Assembly (NCBI GenBank): GCA_039027855.1
Contig: JBCCJI010000001.1
Location: 1 to 64,000 of the forward strand
From: Thermohalobaculum sp039027855
GTDB taxonomy: Bacteria; Pseudomonadota; Alphaproteobacteria; Rhodobacterales; Rhodobacteraceae
DNA length: 64,000 nt
Direction of reading: 5' to 3'
Shown in pieces: positions 53,574 through 63,252 of this stretch. The first letter of the stretch is position 1; the number at the start of each line of letters is the position of its first letter. The translations under genes and the position numbers were made by a program. The notes beneath the pieces are model-generated. The model was given only the letters and a program-made list of their open reading frames with translations. It made no database searches and was not told the origin of the DNA.

Positions 53574-54482
53574 ATGGACACTTACGAGATCCTCTTTTTC
53601 GTTGAAGTGCTGGTCGGCGGCTTGCTTGCCGGCGTCATGTACTCACTGGTCGCACTCGGCTTCGTGCTGATCTATAAGGCCTCCTCGGTCTTCAACTTCG
53701 CTCAGGGCGCCATGGTGTTCTTCGCCGTGCTGTCCTTCGTGGGCTTCATGGAGCTGGGGCTGCATTTCTGGATCGCGCTGCCGGTCACCATCGGCCTGAT
53801 GATCCTGGTCGGCGTCGCGACCGAGCGCTTTGTGCTCCGCCCGCTGGTCAATCAGAGCGATGACACCCTGCTGATGGCCACCATCGGGCTCGCGTTTGTG
53901 CTTGAGGGCGCGGCGCAGTTGGCCTGGGGGGTCGAGGTGCGGAGGCTCGATCTCGGCATCCCGGACGTGCCGCTGACCTGGCTCGCTGATCTGACCGGTA
54001 TCTTCGTCAGTGCGCTCGACATCACGGCTGGCGTCGTCGCCGGTGTGCTGGTCGCGGGCCTCGCGATCCTGTTCTCCAAGACCAAAGCCGGTCTCGGCCT
54101 GCGTGCGGTGGCCGACAGCCATGCTGCGGCGCAGTCGATCGGCATCCCGCTCAAGAATGTCTGGATGATGGTCTGGGCGACCGCCGGGATCGTGGCGCTC
54201 GTCGCGGGCATGCTGTGGGGCGCGCGCTCGGGCGTGCAGTTCGCGCTGATCTGGATCGCGCTGAAGGCGCTGCCCGTGATGATCATCGGCGGCTTTACCT
54301 CGGTCCCTGGCGTCATCGTCGCCGGCCTGATCGTGGGCGCCTCCGAGAAGCTCGCCGAGGTCTATATCGGCCCGTATTTCGGCGGCGGCATCGAGGGCTG
54401 GTCGCCGTATGTGCTGGCCGTGATCTTCCTGATCTTCCGGCCCGAGGGCCTGTTCGGCGAACGCCATATCCGACGCGTCTGA
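53574..54482 (+). CDS. livH: LivH-type ABC permease
   Basis: 302 residues with about eight helices; GGLLAGVMYSLVALGFVLIY, SSVFNFAQGAMVFFAVL and the coupling region GLGLRAVADSHAAAQSIGIP are the LivH hallmarks. It lies 11 bp after livG with GTAGGGACG upstream. Confidence 0.92.
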   Translation: MDTYEILFFVEVLVGGLLAGVMYSLVALGFVLIYKASSVFNFAQGAMVFFAVLSFVGFMELGLHFWIALPVTIGLMILVGVATERFVLRPLVNQSDDTLLMATIGLAFVLEGAAQLAWGVEVRRLDLGIPDVPLTWLADLTGIFVSALDITAGVVAGVLVAGLAILFSKTKAGLGLRAVADSHAAAQSIGIPLKNVWMMVWATAGIVALVAGMLWGARSGVQFALIWIALKALPVMIIGGFTSVPGVIVAGLIVGASEKLAEVYIGPYFGGGIEGWSPYVLAVIFLIFRPEGLFGERHIRRV

Positions 54483-54506
54483 CGCTCAAGAGAACGAGGT
54501 ACCATC

Positions 54507-55571
54507 ATGTACTACAGACAGGCTGGACGCTTCCGGACGAGCTATGCGCAGGACATGCGTCTGCTGCCGGTGCTGGAAGACCGCATCCTGCTGATCTCGG
54601 CGCTGGTCATCGGCTTCCTGATCATCCCGCTTTTCGCCAACAACTATTGGCTGAGCGCGATCCTGATCCCCTGGCTGGCGCTGTCGCTGGTCGCACTCGG
54701 GCAGAACATCCTGATGGGCTATGCGGGTCAGCTCTCGCTCGGCTCGGCGGGCTTCATGGCAGCCGGTGCCTTCGCCTGCTACAACATCGTTCTGCGCGTC
54801 GAATGGATGCCGTTCTTCGGCGCGGTCCTGCTCTCGGGCGTGATCGCGGCGGCGGTTGGCATCGTGTTCGGCCTGCCATCGCTGCGCGTGCGCGGGCTCT
54901 ACCTGGCGGTCGCCACGCTTGCCTCGCAGTTCTTCATCGTCTGGGTGATCGACAAGTTCGGCTGGTTCAAGAACTACGACACCTCGGGCATCATGAATGC
55001 CCAGCAGATCGTCGTTTTCGGCCAGCCGATGGACACGCCGGCCAAGGAATACATGGTCGTGCTCGTCATCGTGACCTTCTTGACCTGGCTCGCCTGGAAC
55101 ATGGCCAAGGGTAGTGTCGGGCGAAAATGGCAGGCCGTGCGAGACATGGACGTGGCCGCTGAGACGATGGGCATCTCGCTCTTGCGGACCAAGCTGCAGG
55201 CTTTTGCGGTCAGCTCGTTCTACTGCGGGGTGGGCGGCGCGCTGTTTGCTTTCGCCTATCTCAAATCGGTCGAGCCGGTGGCCTTCGATATCCTGCTGTC
55301 GTTCCGCATCCTCTTCATGGTGTTGATCGGCGGGCTCGGCACGATCATCGGCGCCTATCTCGGCTCGGGCTTCATCCTGCTTCTGCCGGTGTTCCTGAAC
55401 ATCTTCTTCCACGCCATCTTCCCGACCGTCGACGCCACAATCACCTCGGCGCTCGAGCAGGTCATCTTCGGCGTGATGATCATCATGTTCATGATCTACG
55501 AGCCGCTCGGCATGGCGAAGATCTGGCAGAACATCCAGGACCGCATGCGCCGCTGGCCCTTCAAGGTCTGA
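54507..55571 (+). CDS. livM: LivM-type ABC permease
   Basis: 354 residues. ALSLVALGQNILMGYAGQLS, LGSAGFMAAGAFA and the loop GRKWQAVRDMDVAAETMGIS are diagnostic of LivM. The N-terminal extension MYYRQAGRFRTSYAQDMRLL is polar and cytoplasmic. Forms the channel with LivH. Confidence 0.92.
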   Translation: MYYRQAGRFRTSYAQDMRLLPVLEDRILLISALVIGFLIIPLFANNYWLSAILIPWLALSLVALGQNILMGYAGQLSLGSAGFMAAGAFACYNIVLRVEWMPFFGAVLLSGVIAAAVGIVFGLPSLRVRGLYLAVATLASQFFIVWVIDKFGWFKNYDTSGIMNAQQIVVFGQPMDTPAKEYMVVLVIVTFLTWLAWNMAKGSVGRKWQAVRDMDVAAETMGISLLRTKLQAFAVSSFYCGVGGALFAFAYLKSVEPVAFDILLSFRILFMVLIGGLGTIIGAYLGSGFILLLPVFLNIFFHAIFPTVDATITSALEQVIFGVMIIMFMIYEPLGMAKIWQNIQDRMRRWPFKV

Positions 55572-55673
55572 ACGCGGAGCGAACATGACCCCGCCGCCAG
55601 AAGCGGGGCACGACGAGGACGTGACAGGGTCAAAGACCCGCACGAACGAAGAACCAAGGGAGGAAATGTCCAA

Positions 55674-57026
55674 GTGATACAGTTCTTCAAAACGGCAGTA
55701 CCGGCAGCGATCATGGCCCTGGCCGTCGCTGGTACCGCTGCACCGACGGCCGCGGTGGCCGAGGAGCAGCAGTACTTCCCGGTGCCGAGCAGCCGCGTGG
55801 GCCCCTACTCTGCCATGGGCACCGGCTACTACGGCGGCATCATCGACTACATGAAGTACGTCAACATGAAGGAGGGCGGCGTCAACGGCGTCGAACTCGT
55901 CTGGACCGAGTGCGAGACCGAGTACAATGCGGCCCGCACCGTCGAGTGCTTCAAGCGCCTGCTGACCGGCCCGAACGGGCAGAAGATGCTGGTCTTCGAT
56001 ACGCTCGGCACGCCGGGCGCCTACGCGGTGATCAACCGTATGGCGGAGGAAGAGGTCGTTCTCGCCCAGTATGGCTATGGCCGCACCGACGCGGCAGACG
56101 GCCGGGTCTGGCCCTGGGTCTTCAACGCCGCCTCCCATTACTGGGATCAGATCGGCATGAAGATGCAATTCATGGCCGACCAGGAAGGCGGCGTGGAGAA
56201 CATGCGCGGCAAGAAAATCGTGCACCTCCACATCGATAGTGCCTTCGGCCGTGAGCCGCTGCTTGCCATGCGTGCCATCGCCGAGGAGTGGGGCACCGAG
56301 CTCGTCGAGATCTCGATCCCGCCCCCGGGCCTGGAGCAGCAGTCGCAGTGGCTGCAGATCCGCCGTGAACGCCCCGACTGGGTGACGTTCTACGGGGCGG
56401 GCTCGGGCATGAACTCGACCGCCATGACTAATGCCGCGCGCATGGGCTTCTCGCGAGACCGTATGATCTATGTAACCTTCGGTGGTGCCGAGGAGGACAT
56501 GGTGCCGGCGGGCGATGCGGCCGAGGGCACCTATGCGGTCGCCAATGCCGTGCCGGGGCGCGAGTTCCCGTTGATCGCGGACATGTACAAGACGCTCTAC
56601 GAGGACAGCTCGGAGGGCAACATGGCCAACCCGGACCGTGTAGGAACGGTCTACTACAACCGCGGTGTTGGCGCGGCGGTGATGTGGATCGAGGCGCTGC
56701 GCAACGCGCAGGAGTTGGCCGGCAAGGACGGCAAGGCGGTCAACGGTCCGGAGTTCCGCGACGGCTACGAGGCGCTCGACATGCCGCAAGCCCGTCTCGA
56801 GGAAATCGGCATTGCAGGCATGGTAGCACCCTTCCAGCTTTCCTGTGCCAAGCATGACGGCGCGGGCAAGTTCCGCATGATGCAGTGGCGCGATGGCAAG
56901 TTCGAGCTGGTCACCGACTGGATGGGCCCGCCGGATTCGGCCTTCATCCGCCAGCTGGTCGAGGACTCGGCGGCCAAGTTCGCCTCCGAGCAGGGCATCA
57001 CGCCGGTCGACTGCAACGCGTCGTAA
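55674..57026 (+). CDS. Periplasmic binding protein of the Liv-type importer
   Basis: 450 residues, GTG start at 55674 (read as Met) behind AGGGAGGAA; the nearby ATG at 55665 is followed at once by a stop. A signal peptide ends near AAVAEEQQ (residue 29). The Peripla_BP_6 fold starts MGTGYYGGIIDYMKYVNMKE and includes KIVHLHIDSAFGREPLLAMR. It captures the ligand for LivHM. The ligand could be a fatty or aromatic acid given the linked ligase; this is inference. Confidence 0.9.
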   Translation: MIQFFKTAVPAAIMALAVAGTAAPTAAVAEEQQYFPVPSSRVGPYSAMGTGYYGGIIDYMKYVNMKEGGVNGVELVWTECETEYNAARTVECFKRLLTGPNGQKMLVFDTLGTPGAYAVINRMAEEEVVLAQYGYGRTDAADGRVWPWVFNAASHYWDQIGMKMQFMADQEGGVENMRGKKIVHLHIDSAFGREPLLAMRAIAEEWGTELVEISIPPPGLEQQSQWLQIRRERPDWVTFYGAGSGMNSTAMTNAARMGFSRDRMIYVTFGGAEEDMVPAGDAAEGTYAVANAVPGREFPLIADMYKTLYEDSSEGNMANPDRVGTVYYNRGVGAAVMWIEALRNAQELAGKDGKAVNGPEFRDGYEALDMPQARLEEIGIAGMVAPFQLSCAKHDGAGKFRMMQWRDGKFELVTDWMGPPDSAFIRQLVEDSAAKFASEQGITPVDCNAS

Positions 57027-57070
57027 TCGCGAACTGTGCCGTCGCCGCGACGGCGGCCCAAAGACAAAAG

Positions 57071-57103
57071 CGCGGGGCGGGCGCCAGACGCTCGCGCCCC
57101 GCG
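57071..57103 (+). terminator. Intercistronic stem-loop between binding protein and livF
   Basis: CGCGGGGCG (57071-57079) pairs with CGCCCCGCG (57095-57103). There is no T-run after it, so it more likely protects the abundant binding-protein mRNA or gives partial termination. Confidence 0.55.
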
Positions 57104-57134
57104 TCACAGATCAAGCAAGCCAGGATAGAGCGCC

Positions 57135-57989
57135 ATGACCGCAACAGCCGAGATGACGCTGGACAATGCCCCGGCCGCCCGTGCCGCAAGCGACCCGATC
57201 CTCTCGATCCGCAATATCGAGGTGATTTATGATGGCGTGATCCTCGTCCTGCGCGGCGTCTCACTCGAGGTGCCGAAGGGCAAGATCGTGGCCCTTTTGG
57301 GCGGCAACGGCGCCGGCAAGAGCACGACGCTCAAATCAATCTCCACCATGCTCGGCACCGAGCGGGGCAAGGTCACCAAGGGCTCGATCCAGTTCGACGG
57401 CGAGCGGATCGACACGCTGACACCCGGCGACCTGGTAGAGCGCGGCATGGTGCAGGTCATGGAAGGCCGCATGTGCTTCGGCCACCTGACGGTCGAGGAA
57501 AACCTCATGACCGGGGCCTATACGCGCAAGCTGAGCCGGGCCGAGCTCCGCGACGAGCTTGACCGCGTCTATACCTATTTCCCGCGTCTCAAGGAGCGCC
57601 GCACCAGCCAGGCTGGGTATACCTCGGGTGGTGAGCAGCAGATGTGCGCCATCGGCCGCGCCATCATGGCCCGCCCGCGCATGCTGCTGCTGGATGAGCC
57701 GTCGATGGGCCTCGCCCCCCAGATCGTCGCCGAGATCTTCGAGATCGTGAAAAACCTGAACGAGACCGAGGGTGTCAGCATCCTGCTGGCCGAGCAGAAC
57801 ACCTCGGTCGCGCTCAAGAACGCGCATTACGGCTACATCCTGGAGAGCGGGCGGATCATGATGGACGGGCCCGCCAAGGCGCTGGCCGAGAACAAGGACG
57901 TGAAGGAGTTCTATCTCGGCATGTCCTCGGACGGGCGCGAGAGCTTCCGCAACCAGAAATCCTATCGCCGCCGTAAGCGCTGGATCTGA
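57135..57989 (+). CDS. livF: LivF-type ABC transporter ATPase
   Basis: 284 residues. Walker A GGNGAGKSTTLK, signature TSGGEQQMCAIGRAIMARPR, Walker B LLLDEPSMGLAPQ and H-loop LLAEQNTSVAL identify LivF. The basic C-terminal tail (YRRRKRW) is unusual but short. It is the last gene of the ligase-Liv operon and is followed by a stem-loop. Confidence 0.92.
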   Translation: MTATAEMTLDNAPAARAASDPILSIRNIEVIYDGVILVLRGVSLEVPKGKIVALLGGNGAGKSTTLKSISTMLGTERGKVTKGSIQFDGERIDTLTPGDLVERGMVQVMEGRMCFGHLTVEENLMTGAYTRKLSRAELRDELDRVYTYFPRLKERRTSQAGYTSGGEQQMCAIGRAIMARPRMLLLDEPSMGLAPQIVAEIFEIVKNLNETEGVSILLAEQNTSVALKNAHYGYILESGRIMMDGPAKALAENKDVKEFYLGMSSDGRESFRNQKSYRRRKRWI

Positions 57990-58024
57990 CGGCGCGCCGT
58001 CGTCACCTCATGGCGCCGACCGAG

Positions 58025-58060
58025 GCCGCGCATCCCTCCGGTGCGCGGCGTCTTGCTGTT
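58025..58060 (+). terminator. Probable terminator after livF
   Basis: GCCGCGCA (58025-58032) pairs with TGCGCGGC (58042-58049), followed by the T-containing GTCTTGCTGTT. It lies 36 bp after the livF stop. The remaining 58061-58261 shows no gene and should carry the promoter of the TPR/ATP-grasp pair. Confidence 0.55.
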
Positions 58061-58261
58061 CGGTCTGGCTGGGATCGAGATCACGCATGGCCCTTGGCGG
58101 CATGTCCGGCGCGATGCCGAGCGGGTCTTGCGATCCAGCCAGGCGCGTCGCCGGGCTTACGGGCGCGGCGCACTGGCATCGGCGGGCCATTCGCGATAGC
58201 CGAGCAGGATGGGCGCCGGGCGGGTCCCGCTGCCCGGTGGCGGACAAGGCGGGGTGTGGCG

Positions 58262-60019
58262 ATGGCCGAGGAACTCACACGTGCCGAAGCGCTGGCGCTG
58301 CATCGTTCGGGGAGCCTTGAACAGGCGGCGGCCGCCTATGATGCGCTGATCGCAGCCGGACCGGAGGACGCCGATCTGATCGGTCTGCGCGGCATTGTCG
58401 CCATGCAGTCGGGCGATGGGCAGGGCGCGTCGCTGCATCTTGACCGGGCGCTGTCGCTTGGTGGCGACGACGCTGTGCTCGTCCGAAATCTGAACGCCCG
58501 GGCGATCATCGAGAAGGACGGCGACCGTCTCGACGCCATCCCGCCATTGCTGGCCGAGCACCCGTTGCCGGTGCCCCTCGCGCCGCCCGGCGATACGGCT
58601 GCATTCGGCGCATATCTCTCGCTCGCCTCCTTCGCGCTCAGTTTCCGGGACCCGGAGCGTGCCGCGCTGCTGGCCAATGCCTGTCTGGAGGGTGAGGCGG
58701 CCGCAGATGAGGCGCAGCGGATACGCCTGGCCACCATTCTTGCAGGCCTTGGTCTTGGCCGCGAGTTGCAGGTGCTCGGCGACTGGGTCGCGACGCGCGA
58801 CCGGCAGGATGCGCGCAAGCTCTGGCTTGAAGCGTGGCTTGCCGGCCAGAAAGTCAAACGTCGCGATATCGTGGAGCGGGCACGTGCCAATGTCCTCCGG
58901 GAGTTCCCGTATCACCGCGACCGCAGGCCGGGTCTTGATGGCGATACCCTTCGCGTGTTGGTGCTCCGCTCCCCGTTGACGCTGATACGGCCCGCCGACC
59001 CGGAGACCAATTTCGGCGGCAACACGATCATGTCCTTTGCCGCGATGTACACCGGTACCGCGCTTGCCTTCGACAGTTTTGCCTTTCCCGGGGCCGAGAG
59101 CGCGGTGGGAGTGAGGCCCGAGCCCGATGCCGATCTCGTTTTCAACAATCTCGCCATGGCCGAGGCGGCCTATGGCCGGGGCGCCCAGCAGCAGGTCGAG
59201 GAGATGACCGCCGGCATGACGGTGCCGGTGCTGAACCCGCCCGAGCTCGTCGCGCGCACCTCGCGCCTGGAGATGGGAGAGCTGCTTGGCGGCATCAGCG
59301 GCGTGCGTCTGCCGCACACGATCATGGGCAAGAAGGGCGACACCCCCCTGAAGGCGCATGCCAACAGCATCGCCCTGGAGATCGGGCTACCGGTGATCAT
59401 ACGCTCGGTGGCCGATCACCGCGGCATAAACATGAAGCTTTGCAAGACGATTGATGAGACGGAGGCGGCGATCGCGAAGCTGCCGGGCGATTTTTACTAT
59501 GCCATCGAGTATCTGGAGACCCGTGTTTCGACCAGTCTCTGGCGGAAGTTTCGGGTGGCCTTCATTGACGGCAAACCCTTTGGCCGGCGCCTGACCTTTG
59601 GCCGAGACTGGATGGTGCATGGGCGCCATTGGCGGGCGATCGCCAAGGACAGCCCAAAGCTGATGCAGGAGGAAGCGCGCTTTCTCGCCGATACCTCGGG
59701 GTTCTTGGGCGAGCCGGCGATGCGGGCGCTGTACGAGATCCGGGACCGCATCAAGCTCGACTTCTTCGGCATCGATTTCAGCTTCAACCGACAGGGCGAG
59801 ATGACGATTTTTGAGGCCAATGCCGCGATGCGCGTGCTGCCCGGCCGGCCCGAGGATAAGGCAAAGGAGTTCGACCATATGGTCGAGAGCCGGATCGCGA
59901 TGCATGAGACCTTCGAGGCGATGCTGCTGCGCCGCGCGGCGGAGGGCAGGGCGGCCCGGTTGGCAGCGGAGGAAGGCCCTTTGGTGCTGGGTGACGCTGC
60001 GGCGCCGAGGACCGGCTGA
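58262..60019 (+). CDS. TPR/ATP-grasp protein 1
   Basis: 585 residues from ATG 58262. Residues 1-110 form TPR-like helices (ALHRSGSLEQAAAAYDALIA, then EDADLIGLRGIVAMQSGDGQ). A helical middle part leads to a pre-ATP-grasp domain (NFGGNTIMSF, DLVFNNLAMAEAA) and a C-terminal ATP-grasp with LPVIIRSVADHRGINMKLCK, WRKFRVAFIDGKPFGRRLTF, the metal Asp in FGIDFSF and Glu/Asn in FEANAAM (about 514-520). ATP-grasp enzymes ligate a carboxylate to an amine or thiol. Product unknown. A close paralogue follows directly. Confidence 0.82.
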   Translation: MAEELTRAEALALHRSGSLEQAAAAYDALIAAGPEDADLIGLRGIVAMQSGDGQGASLHLDRALSLGGDDAVLVRNLNARAIIEKDGDRLDAIPPLLAEHPLPVPLAPPGDTAAFGAYLSLASFALSFRDPERAALLANACLEGEAAADEAQRIRLATILAGLGLGRELQVLGDWVATRDRQDARKLWLEAWLAGQKVKRRDIVERARANVLREFPYHRDRRPGLDGDTLRVLVLRSPLTLIRPADPETNFGGNTIMSFAAMYTGTALAFDSFAFPGAESAVGVRPEPDADLVFNNLAMAEAAYGRGAQQQVEEMTAGMTVPVLNPPELVARTSRLEMGELLGGISGVRLPHTIMGKKGDTPLKAHANSIALEIGLPVIIRSVADHRGINMKLCKTIDETEAAIAKLPGDFYYAIEYLETRVSTSLWRKFRVAFIDGKPFGRRLTFGRDWMVHGRHWRAIAKDSPKLMQEEARFLADTSGFLGEPAMRALYEIRDRIKLDFFGIDFSFNRQGEMTIFEANAAMRVLPGRPEDKAKEFDHMVESRIAMHETFEAMLLRRAAEGRAARLAAEEGPLVLGDAAAPRTG

Positions 60020-60130
60020 AGTAACGCGCGTCACCGGTTGCGGCGTTGCAGCAGGTTGGCCCGCGGTGGTGCTGCCGCCGATCCACGACTAACCTGCCAA
60101 CGAGCGTGCGAGCGGTGAGCGGAGAGAGCG

Positions 60131-61876
60131 ATGTTGTCGGAGGCCCTGCGCGACGCCCGTGACCTGTACCGACAGGGCGATCTCGAAGGCGCCGCGGCGG
60201 CGTTCGACCAACTGATCGCAGAAACCCCCGAGGATGCCGAGCTGCTGACCCTGCGAGGGCTCGTCGCGTTGGAGGCGGGTGATCGGCAGGGTGCGGCAGG
60301 GCTCCTTGAGCGTGCCCTCGATCTCGTCGCGCCCGACGCCGTGCGGATCGCAGCGCTTGAGGCCCGTCTGCGCCTCGCCAAGGGCGCAGGCGCACCGGAT
60401 GAGGTCGCGGGCCTGATCGAGCGCTTTCGCCCGGTGGACCCCGTCGCGCCACCGGCCGATCCGGCAAGCTTCGCTGCCTATCTCGCGCTTGCCGGACTGG
60501 CGCTGGAGCATGGGGACGCGGCGCTGGCCGCCGCGCTTGTCGATGCCTGTCTCGCGCGAGAGGGCGACGCATCGACCGAGCACCGCCTTCGCCTCGCAGC
60601 CTTGCTTGCCGGATTGGGGCGCGCCGATGCGCTAGTGGCGCTGGCCGCGCGCGTGGCCGCGGAGAACGCCGACGACGCGCGCCAGATGTGGCTCGATGCC
60701 TGGTCGGCGGCCCATCAGAATAACCAGCCCGACCTGGCCCTGCAGGCACGCCGTACCCTGGTGGCGGACTATCCGACCCACCGGGACCGGCGCGAGGAGC
60801 TGGCATCCGACGCGCTGCGGGTCTTGGTGCTCCGCGGGCCCCTGCCCGGGGTGAGGCCGCCTGGTCCTGATGCACTCTATGGCGGCAACACCATCACCGC
60901 GTTCTGTGCCTACGGCGAAACCAACGGTCTGGCGTTCGACGCCTACGCCCTGCCGGGTGGTGAGGGGGCACTGACAGTTCCTCCGCCCGGCGACGCCGAT
61001 CTCGTCTTCAACAACATGGCAAGCGCCGAGCATGCGCTCACCACGGGCGCGCATCAGCAGGCGGTCTGCTTTACCAAGGGGCTGGAGATCCCCGTCCTGA
61101 ACCGGCCGGAGTTGGTGGCGAAGACCTCACGCCTTGGCCTGAGCGATCTGCTCGTCGGCATCGACGGGGTGCGGGTGCCCAAGACGATGCTGGGGCGAAA
61201 CGACGGCGTCGATATCCGGCTGCTTGCCCGGAGGATTGCGCGGCAGATCGGCCTCCCCGTGATCATACGGACGGTCAGCGATCACCGCGGCCTGAACATG
61301 ACGCTCTGTGGGACGGTCGAGGCGGTCGAGCGCGCGCTCGCGCGCCTGGTGGGGCGGCGGTTCTATGCGATCGAATACGCCGAAACGCGCGTGACGACCG
61401 ATCTGTGGCGCAAGTTCCGCGTCGTGTTCATCGACGGTCAGATCATCGGTCAGCGCCTCGACTTTGGCCGATCCTGGAATGTTCATGATGCTTCCTGGCT
61501 CAAGATCGCCAAGGGTCTGCCAAAGCTCATGAAGGATGAGATGCGCTATATCGGCGGTATTGCTGACTATCTCGGTACATCGATCATGAAGACGATGCAG
61601 GTGATCCGAGACCGTGTCGGCTTGGAGTATTTCGGCATGGACTACAGCTTCGACCGACAAGGTCGTCTGGTGGTCTTCGAGCTGAACCCAGCGATGCGGG
61701 CCATTCCCGGTGACGCGCAGATGCAGGCGACGGAATTAGAATACAGCGCCGAGAGCCGGAGGGCGATCCGCGAGGCGTTCGGGGCCATGCTTCTGCGCTA
61801 TGCCCGAAAAGGGCGGGCCGGGCGCGTAGCCAGGGGTGAGGTGACCCATAGGGTGACGGCGCCCCAGGGGCAGTGA
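60131..61876 (+). CDS. TPR/ATP-grasp protein 2 (paralogue)
   Basis: 581 residues, the same architecture as the preceding gene: TPR-like start (ARDLYRQGDLEGAAAAFDQL), GGNTITAF, DLVFNNMASAEHA, LPVIIRTVSDHRGLNMTLCG, WRKFRVVFIDGQIIGQRLDF, metal Asp in FGMDYSF and FELNPAM near residue 515. Lengths and motif positions match within a few residues, so the pair arose by tandem duplication but has diverged strongly. A 111-bp gap separates them. Both retain the catalytic positions I can see, suggesting two active ligases, possibly acting together or on different substrates. Confidence 0.82.
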   Translation: MLSEALRDARDLYRQGDLEGAAAAFDQLIAETPEDAELLTLRGLVALEAGDRQGAAGLLERALDLVAPDAVRIAALEARLRLAKGAGAPDEVAGLIERFRPVDPVAPPADPASFAAYLALAGLALEHGDAALAAALVDACLAREGDASTEHRLRLAALLAGLGRADALVALAARVAAENADDARQMWLDAWSAAHQNNQPDLALQARRTLVADYPTHRDRREELASDALRVLVLRGPLPGVRPPGPDALYGGNTITAFCAYGETNGLAFDAYALPGGEGALTVPPPGDADLVFNNMASAEHALTTGAHQQAVCFTKGLEIPVLNRPELVAKTSRLGLSDLLVGIDGVRVPKTMLGRNDGVDIRLLARRIARQIGLPVIIRTVSDHRGLNMTLCGTVEAVERALARLVGRRFYAIEYAETRVTTDLWRKFRVVFIDGQIIGQRLDFGRSWNVHDASWLKIAKGLPKLMKDEMRYIGGIADYLGTSIMKTMQVIRDRVGLEYFGMDYSFDRQGRLVVFELNPAMRAIPGDAQMQATELEYSAESRRAIREAFGAMLLRYARKGRAGRVARGEVTHRVTAPQGQ

Positions 61877-61930
61877 GGCGACGGCCGGTTAGGCAAATCT
61901 CGGCGAGGCGACGGCAGGCGAGACGCGCCA

Positions 61931-61965
61931 AGAAAAAGCCGCGCCGCCGATGAGGGCGACGCGGC
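61931..61965 (-). terminator. Terminator of the sugar dehydrogenase gene
   Basis: GCCGCGCCGCC (61938-61948) pairs with GGCGACGCGGC (61955-61965) with one mismatch. The A-run at 61933-61937 becomes a T-run on the minus strand, directly after the stem. Confidence 0.75.
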
Positions 61966-61986
61966 TCGGCTTGTATGGCTCGGCGG

Positions 61987-63252
61987 TCAGTTCGGGCTGA
62001 GCTTGTAGATGTCGCCCAGATCGACCGCGGCGTAGAGGCTGCCATCGGGTCCAAGCACGATCGAGCGGAAGCGTGCGGGCTCCATCGGCAGGTCCATGGC
62101 GGTGACGTCATTCACCGAGGCGTCGTCCGCGGCGATGTCGACCACGTCGATCCGCACGCCCGACGGCGTGTCGCCGAAGCCGATGCCCATGATGCCGACG
62201 GCCATGCGCCCGTCCCACTCGCCCCACTGCGCGCCCGAGAGGAACGCTGCCGAGCCGGTGCCCTGCGACAGCCCGTTGTTGTTCCAGGCGGGTGGCATCG
62301 CGTTGGGATAGGAGGCGGTGTCGGTCATCGGCATGAACTTGGAGCGGGCGTCGGGGTCCATCCCGTCCATCTGGTTGGGCATGTAGCCGCAATAACCATC
62401 CGGACAGTCGCCGCGCCCGGCCATGTTGGGCCGCGGGTCCCAGCCGGCATTGCCGCCGTTGACCAGCACGGTGATCTCGTCCGAGTGCCAGGGGCCATGC
62501 TCGGCCGCGACCGCGGCACCGTCGCTCGGCCGGAAAGCGATGCCTTGCACGTTGCGGTGGCCATAGGTGAAGACGCGCGGGTCAAAGCCTGCGGGCGGAT
62601 TGTTACCGACCGCCGCGTTGCCGTCACGGTCCATCCTCAGCACCTTGCCACCCATCATCGTCGGGCTCTGCGGCACAACGCCGTTATGGGTATCGCCGGT
62701 CGTCAGCCACAGATGCCCGTCGGCATCGAAGCGCACGCGCCCCCCGTTATGGGCGCCCGGCCCGCCAAAGGGGTGATCCGACGCCTTCGGCTTGTAGGGA
62801 ATGTCGTCGACGATATCGACGCGCGAGGCGACACCCGCCATGTCATCGGTCAGGACCAGACGCATCAGCCGGTTGGTGCCCGGTGCTGTCAGGCTGGAGG
62901 TCGAATAGACATAGATGGTGTTGTTCTCGGCGAAATCGGGGTCGACCGCGACGCCCATCATGCCGGCCTGCCCCTCGCAGAACAGGTCGACCGCGGTGGC
63001 CGGATAGCCCGAGGTGCCGGTCATGCCGAGCAGCGGGTTCACATCGCCCGAGGGCATGCGGACCGAGAGGCCCTTGCACTTCTCGGTGAAGAACATCGTG
63101 CCGTCGTCGAGGAAGGCCATGTCCCAGGGGTTTTCAAGCCCGCTCATCACGGTCTCGACGCTCATGGTCGGGGCTTCGGCATGGGCCGTGGCGAACGGCA
63201 GCGCCGAGGCCAGGGCCGCACCGAGCACCCAGGTGGTCTGACGGTGTTTCAT
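61987..63252 (-). CDS. PQQ-dependent aldose sugar dehydrogenase-like protein (Asd/YliI type)
   Basis: 421 residues from ATG 63252, preceded on its strand by GGGAGGATC. A signal peptide ends at ATAHA-EA (about 25). The soluble glucose-dehydrogenase beta-propeller is recognised by GLENPWDMAFLDDGTMFFTE, HNGGRVRFDADGHLWLTTGD, YGHRNVQGIAFRP and AEHGPWHSDEI. Extra Cys pairs (GDCPDGYCGY) suggest disulfides. It should oxidise aldoses in the periplasm if PQQ is available; no pqq genes are present here. Confidence 0.88.
   Translation of the reverse strand: MKHRQTTWVLGAALASALPFATAHAEAPTMSVETVMSGLENPWDMAFLDDGTMFFTEKCKGLSVRMPSGDVNPLLGMTGTSGYPATAVDLFCEGQAGMMGVAVDPDFAENNTIYVYSTSSLTAPGTNRLMRLVLTDDMAGVASRVDIVDDIPYKPKASDHPFGGPGAHNGGRVRFDADGHLWLTTGDTHNGVVPQSPTMMGGKVLRMDRDGNAAVGNNPPAGFDPRVFTYGHRNVQGIAFRPSDGAAVAAEHGPWHSDEITVLVNGGNAGWDPRPNMAGRGDCPDGYCGYMPNQMDGMDPDARSKFMPMTDTASYPNAMPPAWNNNGLSQGTGSAAFLSGAQWGEWDGRMAVGIMGIGFGDTPSGVRIDVVDIAADDASVNDVTAMDLPMEPARFRSIVLGPDGSLYAAVDLGDIYKLSPN

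Noticed and set aside
54486..57107. Very long minus-strand open frame (873 codons) opposite the Liv genes
   Set aside because: It lies wholly antisense to livM and the binding protein, which have signal peptides, membrane helices and ribosome sites. Its composition (Arg/His/Asp-rich) is typical of high-GC shadow frames.
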